Counted from the stretch's first letter, positions 8,160 through 17,183 are shown. The stretch is 19,164 nt of DNA from an uncultured Bacteroidales bacterium (GCA_900554715.1 USIN01000008.1:1-19164); one strand, 5' to 3'. The notes: a model not told the origin generated them from the letters alone. Numbers and translations are program-made.

Positions 8160-11100
8160 TTAGAATGTGATATTGAAACCGAGAACGACTTTCTTTGACG
8201 AAGGATATGCGCCTTTGTCGATGCCCATGCCTGATGTGGCGTTGACGGCAACCTCGGGGTCGAAGCCCGGATATTTGGTGAAGCAGAAGAAGTCGTCAAG
8301 CGACGCATAGACGCGCATATTGCTGATATAGGCCTTCTTGGTCCACTTCTGAGGCACGATGTAGCCTAACTGTATCTGCTTGATCTTGAAGAACGAACCG
8401 TCATAGACGAGTGCGTCTGAAATCTGATATTTGTCCATGTTGGCGGCTCCGGCCCTGGGCACTGTGCCGCCGGGATTCTCTGCTGTCCAGCGGTTGTCAT
8501 AGAACACTTCCTTGAGTTTGTTGCACTGCGGGAAGTCGGCGCGGTTGATGCAGTTGAACACTTTATTGCCGGCCGCACCTGTGCCGAAGACGGTCAGGTC
8601 GAAGTTTTTCCATCCTAAGTTGAGCGTCAGGCCGTAAGTGATGTCGGGCAGGGCGTCGCCGATGTTGGTGAGGTCGCCGTCGTTGAGCGAGCCGCTGTTG
8701 TCGAGGTCTTTGAATTTGGGATTGCCCTCGCCGTCAAGGCCGTCGAACATATAGCCGCGGAAGTAGTAGACCGGATAGCCTTTTTCAAAGTAGGTGATGG
8801 TCGAGGTGTGGAAGTTGGTGCCGCCGATGCGGGCGATTGACGGGTCGAGATATGTCACCTTGTTCGAGAGGGTCGACAGGTTGAATGTGGCCGCATAACG
8901 GAAGTCGCCTGCGACGTCGCGCCATGACAGCTCGAACTCCCAGCCTTTGTTGCTGACATTGCCGGCGTTCATCGGTGATGTTGTGCCGCCGATGATGAGC
9001 GAAGGCACTGTGCCGTTGACAAGAAGGTCTTTGGTCTTTTTGGTATACCAGTCGATATTGACACCCAGACGGTTGCGCAGGAACCGCATGTCGAGACCTA
9101 TGTCAAACTGCTCTGAGGTCTCCCATTTGAGCTTGTTGTTGCCCATTGTCGACGGAGAGGCCGATGTCGTGTAGTTGTTGCCCGGGACAAGAGGATAGAT
9201 GCCGCCGAGAGCCATGTCGGTGCTGTAGGGATAACCGCCGAGAGCCGCCAGCGAACCGTTCTGGCCCCAGCTTGCGCGCAGCTTGATATTGTCGGCATAG
9301 CGGCGGATGTTTTCAAAGAAGTTTTCGTTAGACAGAGTCCAGCCTGCCGACACTGCGGGGAAGTAGCCCCAGCGGTTTTCGAGAGGCAGTTTCGAGAGGT
9401 CGGCGGCGTCGGCGCGCAGCGAGGCCTGGAGGTGGTAGCGGTTGTCATATTCATAGCTTGCGCGGCCGAAATACGACAGTTTGCTGTTGCGGGTCTTCTC
9501 TCCGGCGACACCTTTGGTGGCCGAGGCATTGCCGTAGTTGAGATACCAGAAGAGAGGATCGTTCTTTTTCAGGGCGTCTTCGTTCTGACCGCTGAGGCTG
9601 CCCTGTGTATAGGAATTGACATTCTCTGAGTATGACATACCGACCATCGCCGTGATGGTGTTGACACCGAACTGCTTGAAATAGTTGGCGAAGTTTTCCC
9701 ACTGCCAGTAGACGGTCTGTGTGTTCTGGGCGTTCATGCCGACATAGTCGCCGCTCTGGGTGGCGTTGCCGTAGAACGGGAGGTTGACGTTTGACTGATG
9801 GTTAGACGACAGGCGGTAGCCTAAGCGCGATGTGAATGTGAAACCGGCGAATGGTTTGAAGTCGGCGAAGATGCTGCCGGTTACGTTGAAACCGCCGTTG
9901 CGACTGACGCCATTGTCACGCATCACGTAGGGATGATAGTTTTCAGAATTGAGGAATTTCGAGACCGCATAGTAGTTGCCGTTCTCGTCGGTAAGCAGAT
10001 GTTTGCCCTGCTGCTGTGCGTTGATCATGTGGAGCGGCAGATTGTCAGGCGAGTAGAGGAAGGGCGTGAGCGGGTCGAGAAGAAGAGTGGCTGTGATAAG
10101 GCTGCCGTATTCGTTGTTGGACGACACCTGACGCACGTTGTATTTCTCGATCTGGTTGGTCGTGCCGACCTTCAGCCATGTCTTGATGTCGTATTCGGCG
10201 TTGATTGCCGCTGTCAGACGCTGGTAGAAGTCTTTGCTGCCGCCGACGATGCCGTTGTTGTCGAGGTATGACAGCGAGAGATAGTAGTTGCCGCGGTCTG
10301 TGCCGTTGGTAAACGAGATATTGTGGCGCTGCATGTGACCCGTCTCGAAGGCTTCGTCAACCCACGATGTGTTTGTGACGCCGTCCCAGTTCTTGAGCAG
10401 ATAGTCTTCGGTGAAGACGTTGCCCTCGGTCATATATTTTATATATTGCTCTGAGTTGAGCATGCGGGGCACTTTGGCGGTGCGTTCCCAGGCATACTGG
10501 AAGTCATACGAGATTTTGCCGTTGCCTGCGCTGCCTCGTTTTGTGGTGATAAGCACCACGCCGTTGCCTGCCTCGGCACCGTAGATGGCAGCCGATGCGG
10601 CGTCTTTGAGGACCTCCATAGAGGCGATGTCGTTGGGGTCGATGCCGCTGATGTCGCTAAGACGCACGCCGTCGACGACATAGAGGGGATCAGAAGAAAC
10701 ATTAGACGAATAGCCGCGCACACGTATCGTCGGCGACGAGCCGGGAGCGTTTGATGTCGTCACCACCTGCACACCGGCGGTCTTGCCGAGCAGCGCGCTC
10801 TGGGGGTTGACAATCGTGCGGTTCTGGATGTCTTCGGGTTTCACCTGCGAGATGGCGCCGGTGACCGAGCTTTTCTTCTGCACGCCATAGCCGACAACGA
10901 CGACGTCGTTGAGCGCTGTCGACGATTCGCGCAGCGTGACGTTGATGACGCCGGCCTGTGTGACACGGCGTTCGGCGGGATCGTAACCTATGTATGAATA
11001 CACAAGCGTCGTTCCCGCGTTTGTTTCGATCTGATAATTGCCTTCGAAGTCGGTTGTGACTCCGTTGTTTTCACCTTTTGCCGTGATACTGACGCCGATA

Positions 11101-11213
11101 AGGGCTTCGCCGCTGTCGTCAGTCACTTTGCCGGTCACTTTGACCCTTGACTGCCCGAACGACATCAAAGCTGTCGAGAGCATCAGCACAAACAGTGCGA
11201 TTCTGGTTTTCAT
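8160..11213 (-). CDS. susC: SusC/RagA-family TonB-dependent outer-membrane transporter
   Basis: This 1017-residue protein has a signal peptide (about 1-20, cleavage after SFG). A carboxypeptidase-regulatory-like domain covers about 24-97 (GKVTDDSGEALIGVSI at 28-43), followed by the TonB-box-like LNDVVVVGYG at 101-110. The plug covers about 115-226 with the SusC signature PTIRVRGYSS at 161-170 and DPLYVVDGV at 175-183. The rest is a beta barrel that ends in an aromatic residue (GFNITF). There is no STN secretin-like domain, so this is not an anti-sigma-coupled transporter, which fits control by the HTCS next door. It imports oligosaccharides across the outer membrane using TonB energy. It is 39 bp downstream of the type-B carboxylesterase, a gap with no promoter I can recognise, so it is probably read from the carboxylesterase promoter. 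Confidence 0.97.
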   Translation of the reverse strand: MKTRIALFVLMLSTALMSFGQSRVKVTGKVTDDSGEALIGVSITAKGENNGVTTDFEGNYQIETNAGTTLVYSYIGYDPAERRVTQAGVINVTLRESSTALNDVVVVGYGVQKKSSVTGAISQVKPEDIQNRTIVNPQSALLGKTAGVQVVTTSNAPGSSPTIRVRGYSSNVSSDPLYVVDGVRLSDISGIDPNDIASMEVLKDAASAAIYGAEAGNGVVLITTKRGSAGNGKISYDFQYAWERTAKVPRMLNSEQYIKYMTEGNVFTEDYLLKNWDGVTNTSWVDEAFETGHMQRHNISFTNGTDRGNYYLSLSYLDNNGIVGGSKDFYQRLTAAINAEYDIKTWLKVGTTNQIEKYNVRQVSSNNEYGSLITATLLLDPLTPFLYSPDNLPLHMINAQQQGKHLLTDENGNYYAVSKFLNSENYHPYVMRDNGVSRNGGFNVTGSIFADFKPFAGFTFTSRLGYRLSSNHQSNVNLPFYGNATQSGDYVGMNAQNTQTVYWQWENFANYFKQFGVNTITAMVGMSYSENVNSYTQGSLSGQNEDALKKNDPLFWYLNYGNASATKGVAGEKTRNSKLSYFGRASYEYDNRYHLQASLRADAADLSKLPLENRWGYFPAVSAGWTLSNENFFENIRRYADNIKLRASWGQNGSLAALGGYPYSTDMALGGIYPLVPGNNYTTSASPSTMGNNKLKWETSEQFDIGLDMRFLRNRLGVNIDWYTKKTKDLLVNGTVPSLIIGGTTSPMNAGNVSNKGWEFELSWRDVAGDFRYAATFNLSTLSNKVTYLDPSIARIGGTNFHTSTITYFEKGYPVYYFRGYMFDGLDGEGNPKFKDLDNSGSLNDGDLTNIGDALPDITYGLTLNLGWKNFDLTVFGTGAAGNKVFNCINRADFPQCNKLKEVFYDNRWTAENPGGTVPRAGAANMDKYQISDALVYDGSFFKIKQIQLGYIVPQKWTKKAYISNMRVYASLDDFFCFTKYPGFDPEVAVNATSGMGIDKGAYPSSKKVVLGFNITF

Positions 11214-11252
11214 GATTGGTATTGATTGGTTATGATACGTATAAAATTATAA

Positions 11253-12887
11253 TTAGAAACTTCTTGGGGCTGCTATTTCAGACACGATGTCGAGGAGCTC
11301 GCGGTCATGATTGCCACGGACCGAACATTCGTTGTCGAAAAACATCGTCGCGCGGCCATCGGCGGTATAAACGGGCCACTCGGGCAGCGACGGCGTGTTG
11401 GGGTTGCCTGTGCGGGCAAAGGCAAGCCATGCGTCAGACATTCTGTCGGCCAGACGATCGGCCTCGGCACCGCCGCCGGTCATCGACGCATGTATTCTGG
11501 CATTGTTGAAGACAAAGGGTATCTCCATGCAGTGGGTGCTGCGCAGGATGCCGTCAAGAACGGGCGACTCCCATGTGAAAAGATACATGTAGACCGGCGC
11601 ACCGCCCTGCCGGGCCTTGATGTCGGCCTGACGCACGGCGTTGGGACGGAAGCGTGTGTCGAAGTCAATCAGGTCTTTGGGCTGGTAGCCGGGATAGGCC
11701 TTGGCGTAGGCCGAGATGATTTTATCAGCCGACCCGCTGCCGTAGACATTGGTGACAAAACCGCGGGCCATGGTCATGTCGGCGTTGCGCAGCATCGGCA
11801 CATATGTCGTCGGCGAGAACTCGCATCGTGTCGTGCCTATCATCATGGGTATGTCGCGGCTCTGCTCGGGCGCGCCGTCGGCGAAGGGCTGACGTGGAAG
11901 CACTTTGCCGTCGACTGTCGGCGCCCAGCCGAAGATAAACGCTCTGTCGGTGCCACCTTCGGCTTCGGCCTCGGCCTGTTTGCGCACGGCGGCGACGGCG
12001 GCGTTGCCTGCCGCGAGAAGCTGCTCGTAAGGCACGTCGGCGATTTTCTTTATGTCGTTCTCAAGACCCAGTTGTCTGACGGTCTCGCGGCCGATGCGGC
12101 GCGACATATCGGCTGTCATGGTGCTGAGAGTCGAACCCGACTGCACGATCGCTTTGTGGAACAGGCCTTTGGCTGCGGGTGTGGCGCAGAGAGTCGACAC
12201 TTTGCCGCCACCGCCGCTCTGGCCGAAGATGGTGACGTTGGCGGGGTCGCCGCCGAAGGCCTCGGCGTTGTCGCGCACCCACTCGAGAGCGGCGACGAGG
12301 TCAAGCAGGCCGGCATTGCCCGATGACGCATACTCTTCGCCGAAGTCAGACAGATCGAGGAAGCCAAGGACATTGAGACGATGGTTGACGGTGACGACAA
12401 CGACGTCGCCTTTGCGCGCGAGGTTGGCGCCGTCATAGCCGGGGAGTTCCTGACCGCTGCCGGCAGAGAATCCGCCGCCGTGTAGCCATACCATCACCGG
12501 ACGCCTGCGGCCGTCTGCTGTTTTGGCAGGCGTCCAGACATTGGCGCGGAGGCAGTCTTCGCCGGGATAGCCGTCGTCCCAGTTGAACGCAAAGGCAATC
12601 TCGTCGTTCTGCCAGCCCTGGCGCTTGTCCTGCGGACATGTCGGGCCGTAGTTGCGGCAGCTGCGCGTGCCCTCCCAGGCGTCGGGTTTCTCGGGCGCCA
12701 TAAAGCGCGATGCCTTGGCATAAGGTATACCTTTATAAATATAAACGCCGTTCTCGGAGTAACCGGCAATCTGCCCCTGTGCGATGGTGGTGCGGGCGTC
12801 GGCGGTCGAAATCTCGGAACGCGGTTCGGCGGCACCGGCAGAAAGCGCGGCCGCCATAATCATAAGACTAAGGAATATTTTTTTCAT
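11253..12887 (-). CDS. Type-B carboxylesterase (PF00135-like), secreted; first gene of the cluster
   Basis: I chose the ATG at 12887, giving 544 residues, because it begins a clean signal peptide (MKKIFLSLMIMAAALSAGAA); the frame stays open to a start at 12998 but that extension is basic, reads through the promoter region and would bury the signal. The alpha/beta-hydrolase fold shows the oxyanion loop LHGGGF at 135-140, EDCLRANVW at 110-118, nucleophile Ser224 in FGQSGGG, Glu356 (GTTRCEFS) and His452 (STHCMEIPF). The nucleophile elbow is GQSGGG rather than the classical GESAGG, a variant I recall from a bacterial subgroup. Such enzymes hydrolyse carboxyl esters of small organic or aryl acids. 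A position ahead of SusC and inside the same transcript makes a role in removing acyl or aromatic groups from the imported substrate likely. Periplasmic location is inferred from the signal. Confidence 0.9.
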   Translation of the reverse strand: MKKIFLSLMIMAAALSAGAAEPRSEISTADARTTIAQGQIAGYSENGVYIYKGIPYAKASRFMAPEKPDAWEGTRSCRNYGPTCPQDKRQGWQNDEIAFAFNWDDGYPGEDCLRANVWTPAKTADGRRRPVMVWLHGGGFSAGSGQELPGYDGANLARKGDVVVVTVNHRLNVLGFLDLSDFGEEYASSGNAGLLDLVAALEWVRDNAEAFGGDPANVTIFGQSGGGGKVSTLCATPAAKGLFHKAIVQSGSTLSTMTADMSRRIGRETVRQLGLENDIKKIADVPYEQLLAAGNAAVAAVRKQAEAEAEGGTDRAFIFGWAPTVDGKVLPRQPFADGAPEQSRDIPMMIGTTRCEFSPTTYVPMLRNADMTMARGFVTNVYGSGSADKIISAYAKAYPGYQPKDLIDFDTRFRPNAVRQADIKARQGGAPVYMYLFTWESPVLDGILRSTHCMEIPFVFNNARIHASMTGGGAEADRLADRMSDAWLAFARTGNPNTPSLPEWPVYTADGRATMFFDNECSVRGNHDRELLDIVSEIAAPRSF

Positions 12888-12920
12888 GGAACTGAAATGA
12901 AGAGGTTTTGGTTTACGCTG

Positions 12921-12928
12921 CAAAATTA
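12921..12928 (-). promoter_or_regulatory. Candidate -7 box TAATTTTG for the cluster (alternative site)
   Basis: The minus strand reads TAATTTTG here, a perfect match to the Bacteroidota -7 element TAnnTTTG, giving a leader of roughly 28 nt to the carboxylesterase ATG. I see no -33 TTTG at the right distance, which would be acceptable for an activator-dependent promoter. It competes with the less perfect box at 12963-12970, whose distance to the shared element matches the second carboxylesterase promoter. Confidence 0.4.
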
Positions 12929-12962
12929 TCACCGTTCGCCGGCGTCGGCTTGTCGCCTTTTT

Positions 12963-12970
12963 CAAAACTT
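12963..12970 (-). promoter_or_regulatory. Candidate -7 box AAGTTTTG for the cluster
   Basis: The minus strand reads AAGTTTTG, one base off TAnnTTTG. Its upstream edge is 59 bp from the outer edge of the repeated element (13029), exactly the distance found between the TATTTTTG box and the matching element upstream of the second carboxylesterase (18820 to 18761). That equal spacing is the reason to prefer it. The leader would be about 70 nt. Confidence 0.4.
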
Positions 12971-12996
12971 TTGCCTCTGCCGTCACGAGGGCTTGC

Positions 12997-13029
12997 ATAT
13001 TTGTTCAAATATTTGCCCGTGTGTTCAAA
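12997..13029. promoter_or_regulatory. Candidate HTCS operator, copy A (GTTCAAA direct repeat plus palindrome)
   Basis: GTTCAAA occurs at 13003-13009 and 13023-13029, 20 bp apart, with ATATTT and CCC in between. A perfect palindrome ATATTTG-tt-CAAATAT overlaps its left end (12997-13012). The 13003-13029 block aligns to 18793-18820 with 23 identical positions of 28 and one gap. It lies in the divergent region, 32 bp upstream of the 12963-12970 box and 48 bp upstream of the HTCS -7 box, so it could control both directions. DNA binding by the neighbouring AraC-type domain is inferred. Confidence 0.55.
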
Positions 13030-13077
13030 CAGCTCAAAATCACACCCCGTAGTCTCACCTGAAAATGAAAAAATAAA

Positions 13078-13085
13078 TAAATTTG
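13078..13085 (+). promoter_or_regulatory. -7 box TAAATTTG of the HTCS gene
   Basis: TAAATTTG matches the Bacteroidota -7 consensus TAnnTTTG perfectly and would give a leader of about 17-18 nt to the HTCS ATG at 13109. No clear -33 TTTG is seen 19-21 bp upstream. The region between box and start codon is A/T-rich, as is usual for translation starts in this phylum, with no Shine-Dalgarno sequence. Confidence 0.45.
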
Positions 13086-13108
13086 CAATATAAATCTAAA
13101 ATCAAGCC

Positions 13109-16100
13109 ATGAAATTTCATCTGCCGTCAATCATCGTTGTTTGCCTTGCGACACTCTGTGCCTGTTCGCGCCCGTCTGAAGACAGGCTGACCGAGACGTC
13201 GCCGGTAAAAAGCGATAATATATCAAACCAGTTTGTCTATGATTTTGCCGAAGACTCTACAGGGCAGATATGGATAGGAACCTTCCGCGGCCTCAACCGC
13301 TATAACTCCCGCGAGTTCTACCAGTATTTCGAGGGCGAGGACTCGCTGTCGCTGCCAAACAACCAGGTGCGCGATATTCTTGTCGCACGCGATGGCCGTG
13401 TTTATGTGGCTACGGTGGCCGGCGTGAGTCTGCATACCGACCGCGACAACTTCCGCAATCTGCCCCTTGGTGACAAATATATGGTGCTCGGTCTCGCCGA
13501 AATGGCCGACTCGACAGTCATAGCTCTGACCATGAATGGTCTGCTGGCTTATCATCCCGACTCCGACACGACCGAGCGGCTTGCCGACAACGCCTGTCCC
13601 GGTTCTATATATAATATGAAACTTCATGTCACCGACCGCGACGAACTGTGGGTTGTAGGCGAAAATTCATTGCGCCGCTACGATATGGCCTCGCGTCAGC
13701 CGGCCGATTCGGTGCCTACGGGTTTCTTCGTCTCTAACTCATCTCTCGTCAATGGCGGCGAGCTGTGGCTCGGCGGATACATGCTCAGGCGCTTCGACAC
13801 ACATAAACGCAGATTCGTGTCTCTGCCCGAGGCAATAGCGTCTCACCCCGTGCTGTCGAAATCGGCTGTCGAGATTATTCACCCATACGGCGACGGCATA
13901 CTGATACAGAGTTCGGGGGACGGCATGTTTTATTATGACAGAGACAAGGAAACGGTGACGGCCCAGGGCGAAACAGGCTTTCCGGTCAACGTGCCTGACT
14001 TCAAGATAAAGACAATGTTTACCGATTCGCGGCAGAATCTTTGGTTCGGCGGTCACGATCAGGGCATTGCCGTGCATTATCATTATACCGAACGCTTCAA
14101 CCGCAACAAATATGTGAGCAACGCCCTCGCCGGACAGTCGGTCGTCTCGACGGCCATCGACCGCGACAATAACCTGTGGATGGCCACACGCCACGGTGGG
14201 GTCTATGTCTATGACGACAAGGCCGGCCGCATCAGCCACATGCCCTTCTCTTATTTCTCCTCGGCCAAAAACATCTATGACGAAGCAATCAAGAATATAT
14301 TCATCGACTCTGACAACCGAGTGTGGCTCACGCTGACGTCAGGCGAGATTCTTCAGGGGCGCTACGCCGGCGGCAGACTCAGCATCGAACAGCATTTCAT
14401 GGCGTGGGGCACAATGTCGATTACCGAAGATTCAAACGGTACGATATGGCTCGGCAGCGGTTCGCCCTACGTCTACTATATGCGCCGTGGCGACAGGCAG
14501 TTTACTAATCTTCAGGTCTTTGACTCAGGTTTCTGTTTTATCCCGGGTCTGATACAATACGACGACAGCCATATCCTCGCTGCGGCTTTCGGCAATCCGA
14601 TAAAGCTCATAGATGTCAACACAATGGAAATCAGTCCGCTCCCCGATAATGGCAAAGATATAAATTCGGTGCTGAGGCTGAAAAGTTTCATACCCACCGA
14701 TGTCTATCGTGCACCCGACGGCACATTGTGGATAGGAACCGTTTCAAACGGCCTGCTGAAATATAATCCGGCCGATTCGTCCTATACCGCCGTTCCCGGC
14801 GCGGCTTGCGCCGACATCTCGGCGATACGCCCCGATGGCGACGGCTCGCTATGGATAAGCACCCTCTACGGCCTGAGCCGGTATACGCCTGACAAAGGAA
14901 CATTCGAGCATTTCTTTGACAATGACGGCACCGGCGGCAACCAGTTCTACGACCGCTCCGCGGCGGTCGACACGGCGGGCAACATCTACTTCGGTGGCAC
15001 CCACGGCGTCACATCGTTCAATCCACGTGAACTCTCGAAGCATGTCAAGGCTCGTCTTCTCTTTCAGGATCTTATGGTCCATAACAATCCCGTGCGGCCC
15101 GGCGGCGACAAAATTGACCGCGACATGTCGCTGGCGCCTGATGTCCGCCTCGATTACGAGAGCAACAGTTTCGGCATCTCGTTTGTGGCGGTCGACTACT
15201 GCGAGAATCCCCGCGTGGCCTACCGCTATATGCTCGAAGGCATAGACAAAGGCTGGGTCGAGGCGTCCGGCTCTCACGAGGCTTACTACGCCAACGTGCC
15301 TGCGGGCAACTACATCTTCCGTGTCGGCATTCTCGGCGACGACAGCTCGGAGATAAGCCTCAGGGTTTTCATCGAGAGACCGAAGTGGCTGTCGTGGTGG
15401 GCGATATGCATCTATTGTCTCCTTGTCGCCGGCATAGTCGGCGTGCTCGTGATGACTTCGATGAAGATACGCGCCGAACGTCACGCCGTCAACAAGGCGC
15501 GCCGCGAGAAAGAGCGCGAACGCCACATCAACGACATGAACATGCGCTTTTTCGCCAATATATCGCACGAGTTCCGCACGCCGCTGACCATGATTTCGGG
15601 ACCGATAAAGCAACTTGTCGGCGCCGAAGGCATGTCAGCCGAAAACCGACACCTGCTGTCGATTGCCGACACCAATGTCAGGCGTATGCTCAATCTCGTC
15701 AACCAGCTTCTTGACTTCAACAAACTCGAGAACGACACACTGCCCCTCGAAGTCGAACGCATCGACATCGCTGCGATGCTGCGCCGGATTTCCGACACGT
15801 TTGCCAACCACGCCGCCGGCAAGGAGATAAACTTTGTCATCAACGGCATGGAAGAAAACTGTTTTGCCACCGCCGACGCCGACAAGATAATGAAGATTTA
15901 CTATAATCTGCTTTCAAACGCCTTGAAATTCACACCGCGCGGCGGCTCGATCACAGTCGGGCTCGACACCGTCGACGACCCGGGGCTCGGCAGCTCGCTG
16001 AAGATATATGTCCGCAACACGGGCCAGCGCATCCCGTCTGACAAACTCGAGAAAATCTTCGAACGCTACTATCAGCTCGACGGCAACACCTCTGCCGGCA

Positions 16101-17092
16101 GCTATAACTGCGGCACCGGCATAGGCCTGTACTATGCACGGGCTCTGGCACGGCTGCATCACGGCAGCCTCAAGGCCGTCGACAATCCGTCGTTCGAAGG
16201 AGCAGAGTTCGTGCTTATAATCCCGGCCGGTCAGGAGGCCTATGCGTCAGACGTACATAAGACCACGCCATCCCAGCCTGTCGCCTATCCTCTGACAACC
16301 GGAAACCGCGAAATAAACGACCGGGACAGCGACGAAGAGTCAAAACCGACCGTACTCGTCGTCGACGACGACATCCAGGTTGCCGAGTATATGCGTTCGC
16401 TGCTGTCGCCCAACTATAAAGTAGTGACACGCTTCGACGCCGCCAGCGCCCTCGAATGGCTCAACGAGAACATCCCCGCCCTGATAATAAGCGACGTCGT
16501 CATGCCCGGCACCGACGGCTACGAGCTGTGCCGCACCATAAAACACGACCTCCGCTTCAGCCATATCCCCGTGATACTTCTCACGGCCAAAGCCACTCCC
16601 GAGAACCAGGTCGAAGGCCTCGAAGCCGAGGCCGACGCCTATATCACCAAGCCATTCGACCCGGCGGTGCTCACGTCACAGATAGGTTCGCTGCTGCGCA
16701 ACCGCGAGCGCGCCCGCCGCATGATTACCGCCGTGACGACAGTCGAGGACGTCGACCAGGACGTCATCTCGCCACAGGACAGCGCCTTCCTCAAAGACCT
16801 CTACGGTCTGATGGAAAAAGAGCTGACAAACACCGAGATAGACGTCAACGAGATAGCCCGGCTGATGAACATGTCGCGCACCAAATTCTACTACAAGGTC
16901 AAAGGCCTCACCGGCGAGCCGCCCTCGGTCTTCTTCAAGACCTACAAGCTCAACCGAGCCGCCGAACTGATTAAAGAACACCGCTATACCTTGTCGGAGA
17001 TCTCAGACATGACCGGCTTCTCGTCGCTTAGCCACTTCTCGCGCAGCTTCAAAAAACAATTCGGCACCAACCCCAGCTCATTTGAAGTCTGA
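13109..17092 (+). CDS. Hybrid two-component system sensor/regulator (HTCS)
   Basis: This 1327-residue one-protein sensor has the full HTCS order. An N-terminal signal (1-19) is followed by a periplasmic sensor of Reg_prop propeller repeats over about 40-680, for example QIWIGTFRGLNRYN at 53-66, NLWMAT at Trp357 and TLWIGT at Trp541. A Y_Y_Y domain covers about 685-750 and a transmembrane segment about 760-785. The histidine kinase has phospho-acceptor His820 in ISHEFRTP, the N-box with Asn937, and the G-box GTGIGL at 1002-1007. The receiver domain has acidic residues 1086-1088, phospho-acceptor Asp1129 and Lys1181. A C-terminal AraC-type helix-turn-helix covers about 1225-1327 (SEISDMTGFSSLSHFSRSFK). 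All key residues are present, so it should be active. HTCS proteins bind a specific oligosaccharide in the periplasm and activate the adjacent locus. It is divergent from the cluster, with a shared element between them. The signal ends in LCAC, which resembles a lipobox. Confidence 0.97.
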   Translation: MKFHLPSIIVVCLATLCACSRPSEDRLTETSPVKSDNISNQFVYDFAEDSTGQIWIGTFRGLNRYNSREFYQYFEGEDSLSLPNNQVRDILVARDGRVYVATVAGVSLHTDRDNFRNLPLGDKYMVLGLAEMADSTVIALTMNGLLAYHPDSDTTERLADNACPGSIYNMKLHVTDRDELWVVGENSLRRYDMASRQPADSVPTGFFVSNSSLVNGGELWLGGYMLRRFDTHKRRFVSLPEAIASHPVLSKSAVEIIHPYGDGILIQSSGDGMFYYDRDKETVTAQGETGFPVNVPDFKIKTMFTDSRQNLWFGGHDQGIAVHYHYTERFNRNKYVSNALAGQSVVSTAIDRDNNLWMATRHGGVYVYDDKAGRISHMPFSYFSSAKNIYDEAIKNIFIDSDNRVWLTLTSGEILQGRYAGGRLSIEQHFMAWGTMSITEDSNGTIWLGSGSPYVYYMRRGDRQFTNLQVFDSGFCFIPGLIQYDDSHILAAAFGNPIKLIDVNTMEISPLPDNGKDINSVLRLKSFIPTDVYRAPDGTLWIGTVSNGLLKYNPADSSYTAVPGAACADISAIRPDGDGSLWISTLYGLSRYTPDKGTFEHFFDNDGTGGNQFYDRSAAVDTAGNIYFGGTHGVTSFNPRELSKHVKARLLFQDLMVHNNPVRPGGDKIDRDMSLAPDVRLDYESNSFGISFVAVDYCENPRVAYRYMLEGIDKGWVEASGSHEAYYANVPAGNYIFRVGILGDDSSEISLRVFIERPKWLSWWAICIYCLLVAGIVGVLVMTSMKIRAERHAVNKARREKERERHINDMNMRFFANISHEFRTPLTMISGPIKQLVGAEGMSAENRHLLSIADTNVRRMLNLVNQLLDFNKLENDTLPLEVERIDIAAMLRRISDTFANHAAGKEINFVINGMEENCFATADADKIMKIYYNLLSNALKFTPRGGSITVGLDTVDDPGLGSSLKIYVRNTGQRIPSDKLEKIFERYYQLDGNTSAGSYNCGTGIGLYYARALARLHHGSLKAVDNPSFEGAEFVLIIPAGQEAYASDVHKTTPSQPVAYPLTTGNREINDRDSDEESKPTVLVVDDDIQVAEYMRSLLSPNYKVVTRFDAASALEWLNENIPALIISDVVMPGTDGYELCRTIKHDLRFSHIPVILLTAKATPENQVEGLEAEADAYITKPFDPAVLTSQIGSLLRNRERARRMITAVTTVEDVDQDVISPQDSAFLKDLYGLMEKELTNTEIDVNEIARLMNMSRTKFYYKVKGLTGEPPSVFFKTYKLNRAAELIKEHRYTLSEISDMTGFSSLSHFSRSFKKQFGTNPSSFEV

Positions 17093-17116
17093 TCTGTTAT
17101 TCTGATATACCGTAAA

Positions 17117-17161
17117 ATTACAGCTTTGCATCTCCCGTTAAGGATGACACAAAGCTGTAAT
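17117..17161. terminator. Strong hairpin between convergent genes, probable bidirectional terminator
   Basis: ATTACAGCTTTG at 17117-17128 pairs perfectly with CAAAGCTGTAAT at 17150-17161. Inside it CATC (17129-17132) pairs with GATG (17143-17146), leaving a 3-nt bulge and a 10-nt loop. It starts 24 bp after the HTCS stop and 22 bp beyond the end of the convergent carboxylesterase. On the minus strand the stem is followed by TTTTA, the better terminator side; on the plus strand no T-run follows. Confidence 0.75.
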
Positions 17162-17183
17162 CTAAGTATGTAGGATAAATGGG

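Noticed and set aside
11214..11252. A separate susC promoter in the gap before susC
   Set aside because: The gap is A/T-rich but has no TAnnTTTG element on the minus strand and is only 39 bp.
12888..12998. N-terminal extension of the first carboxylesterase to a start at 12998
   Set aside because: The added 37 residues are strongly basic, cover both candidate -7 boxes and place the signal peptide internally; the ATG at 12887 is the sensible start.
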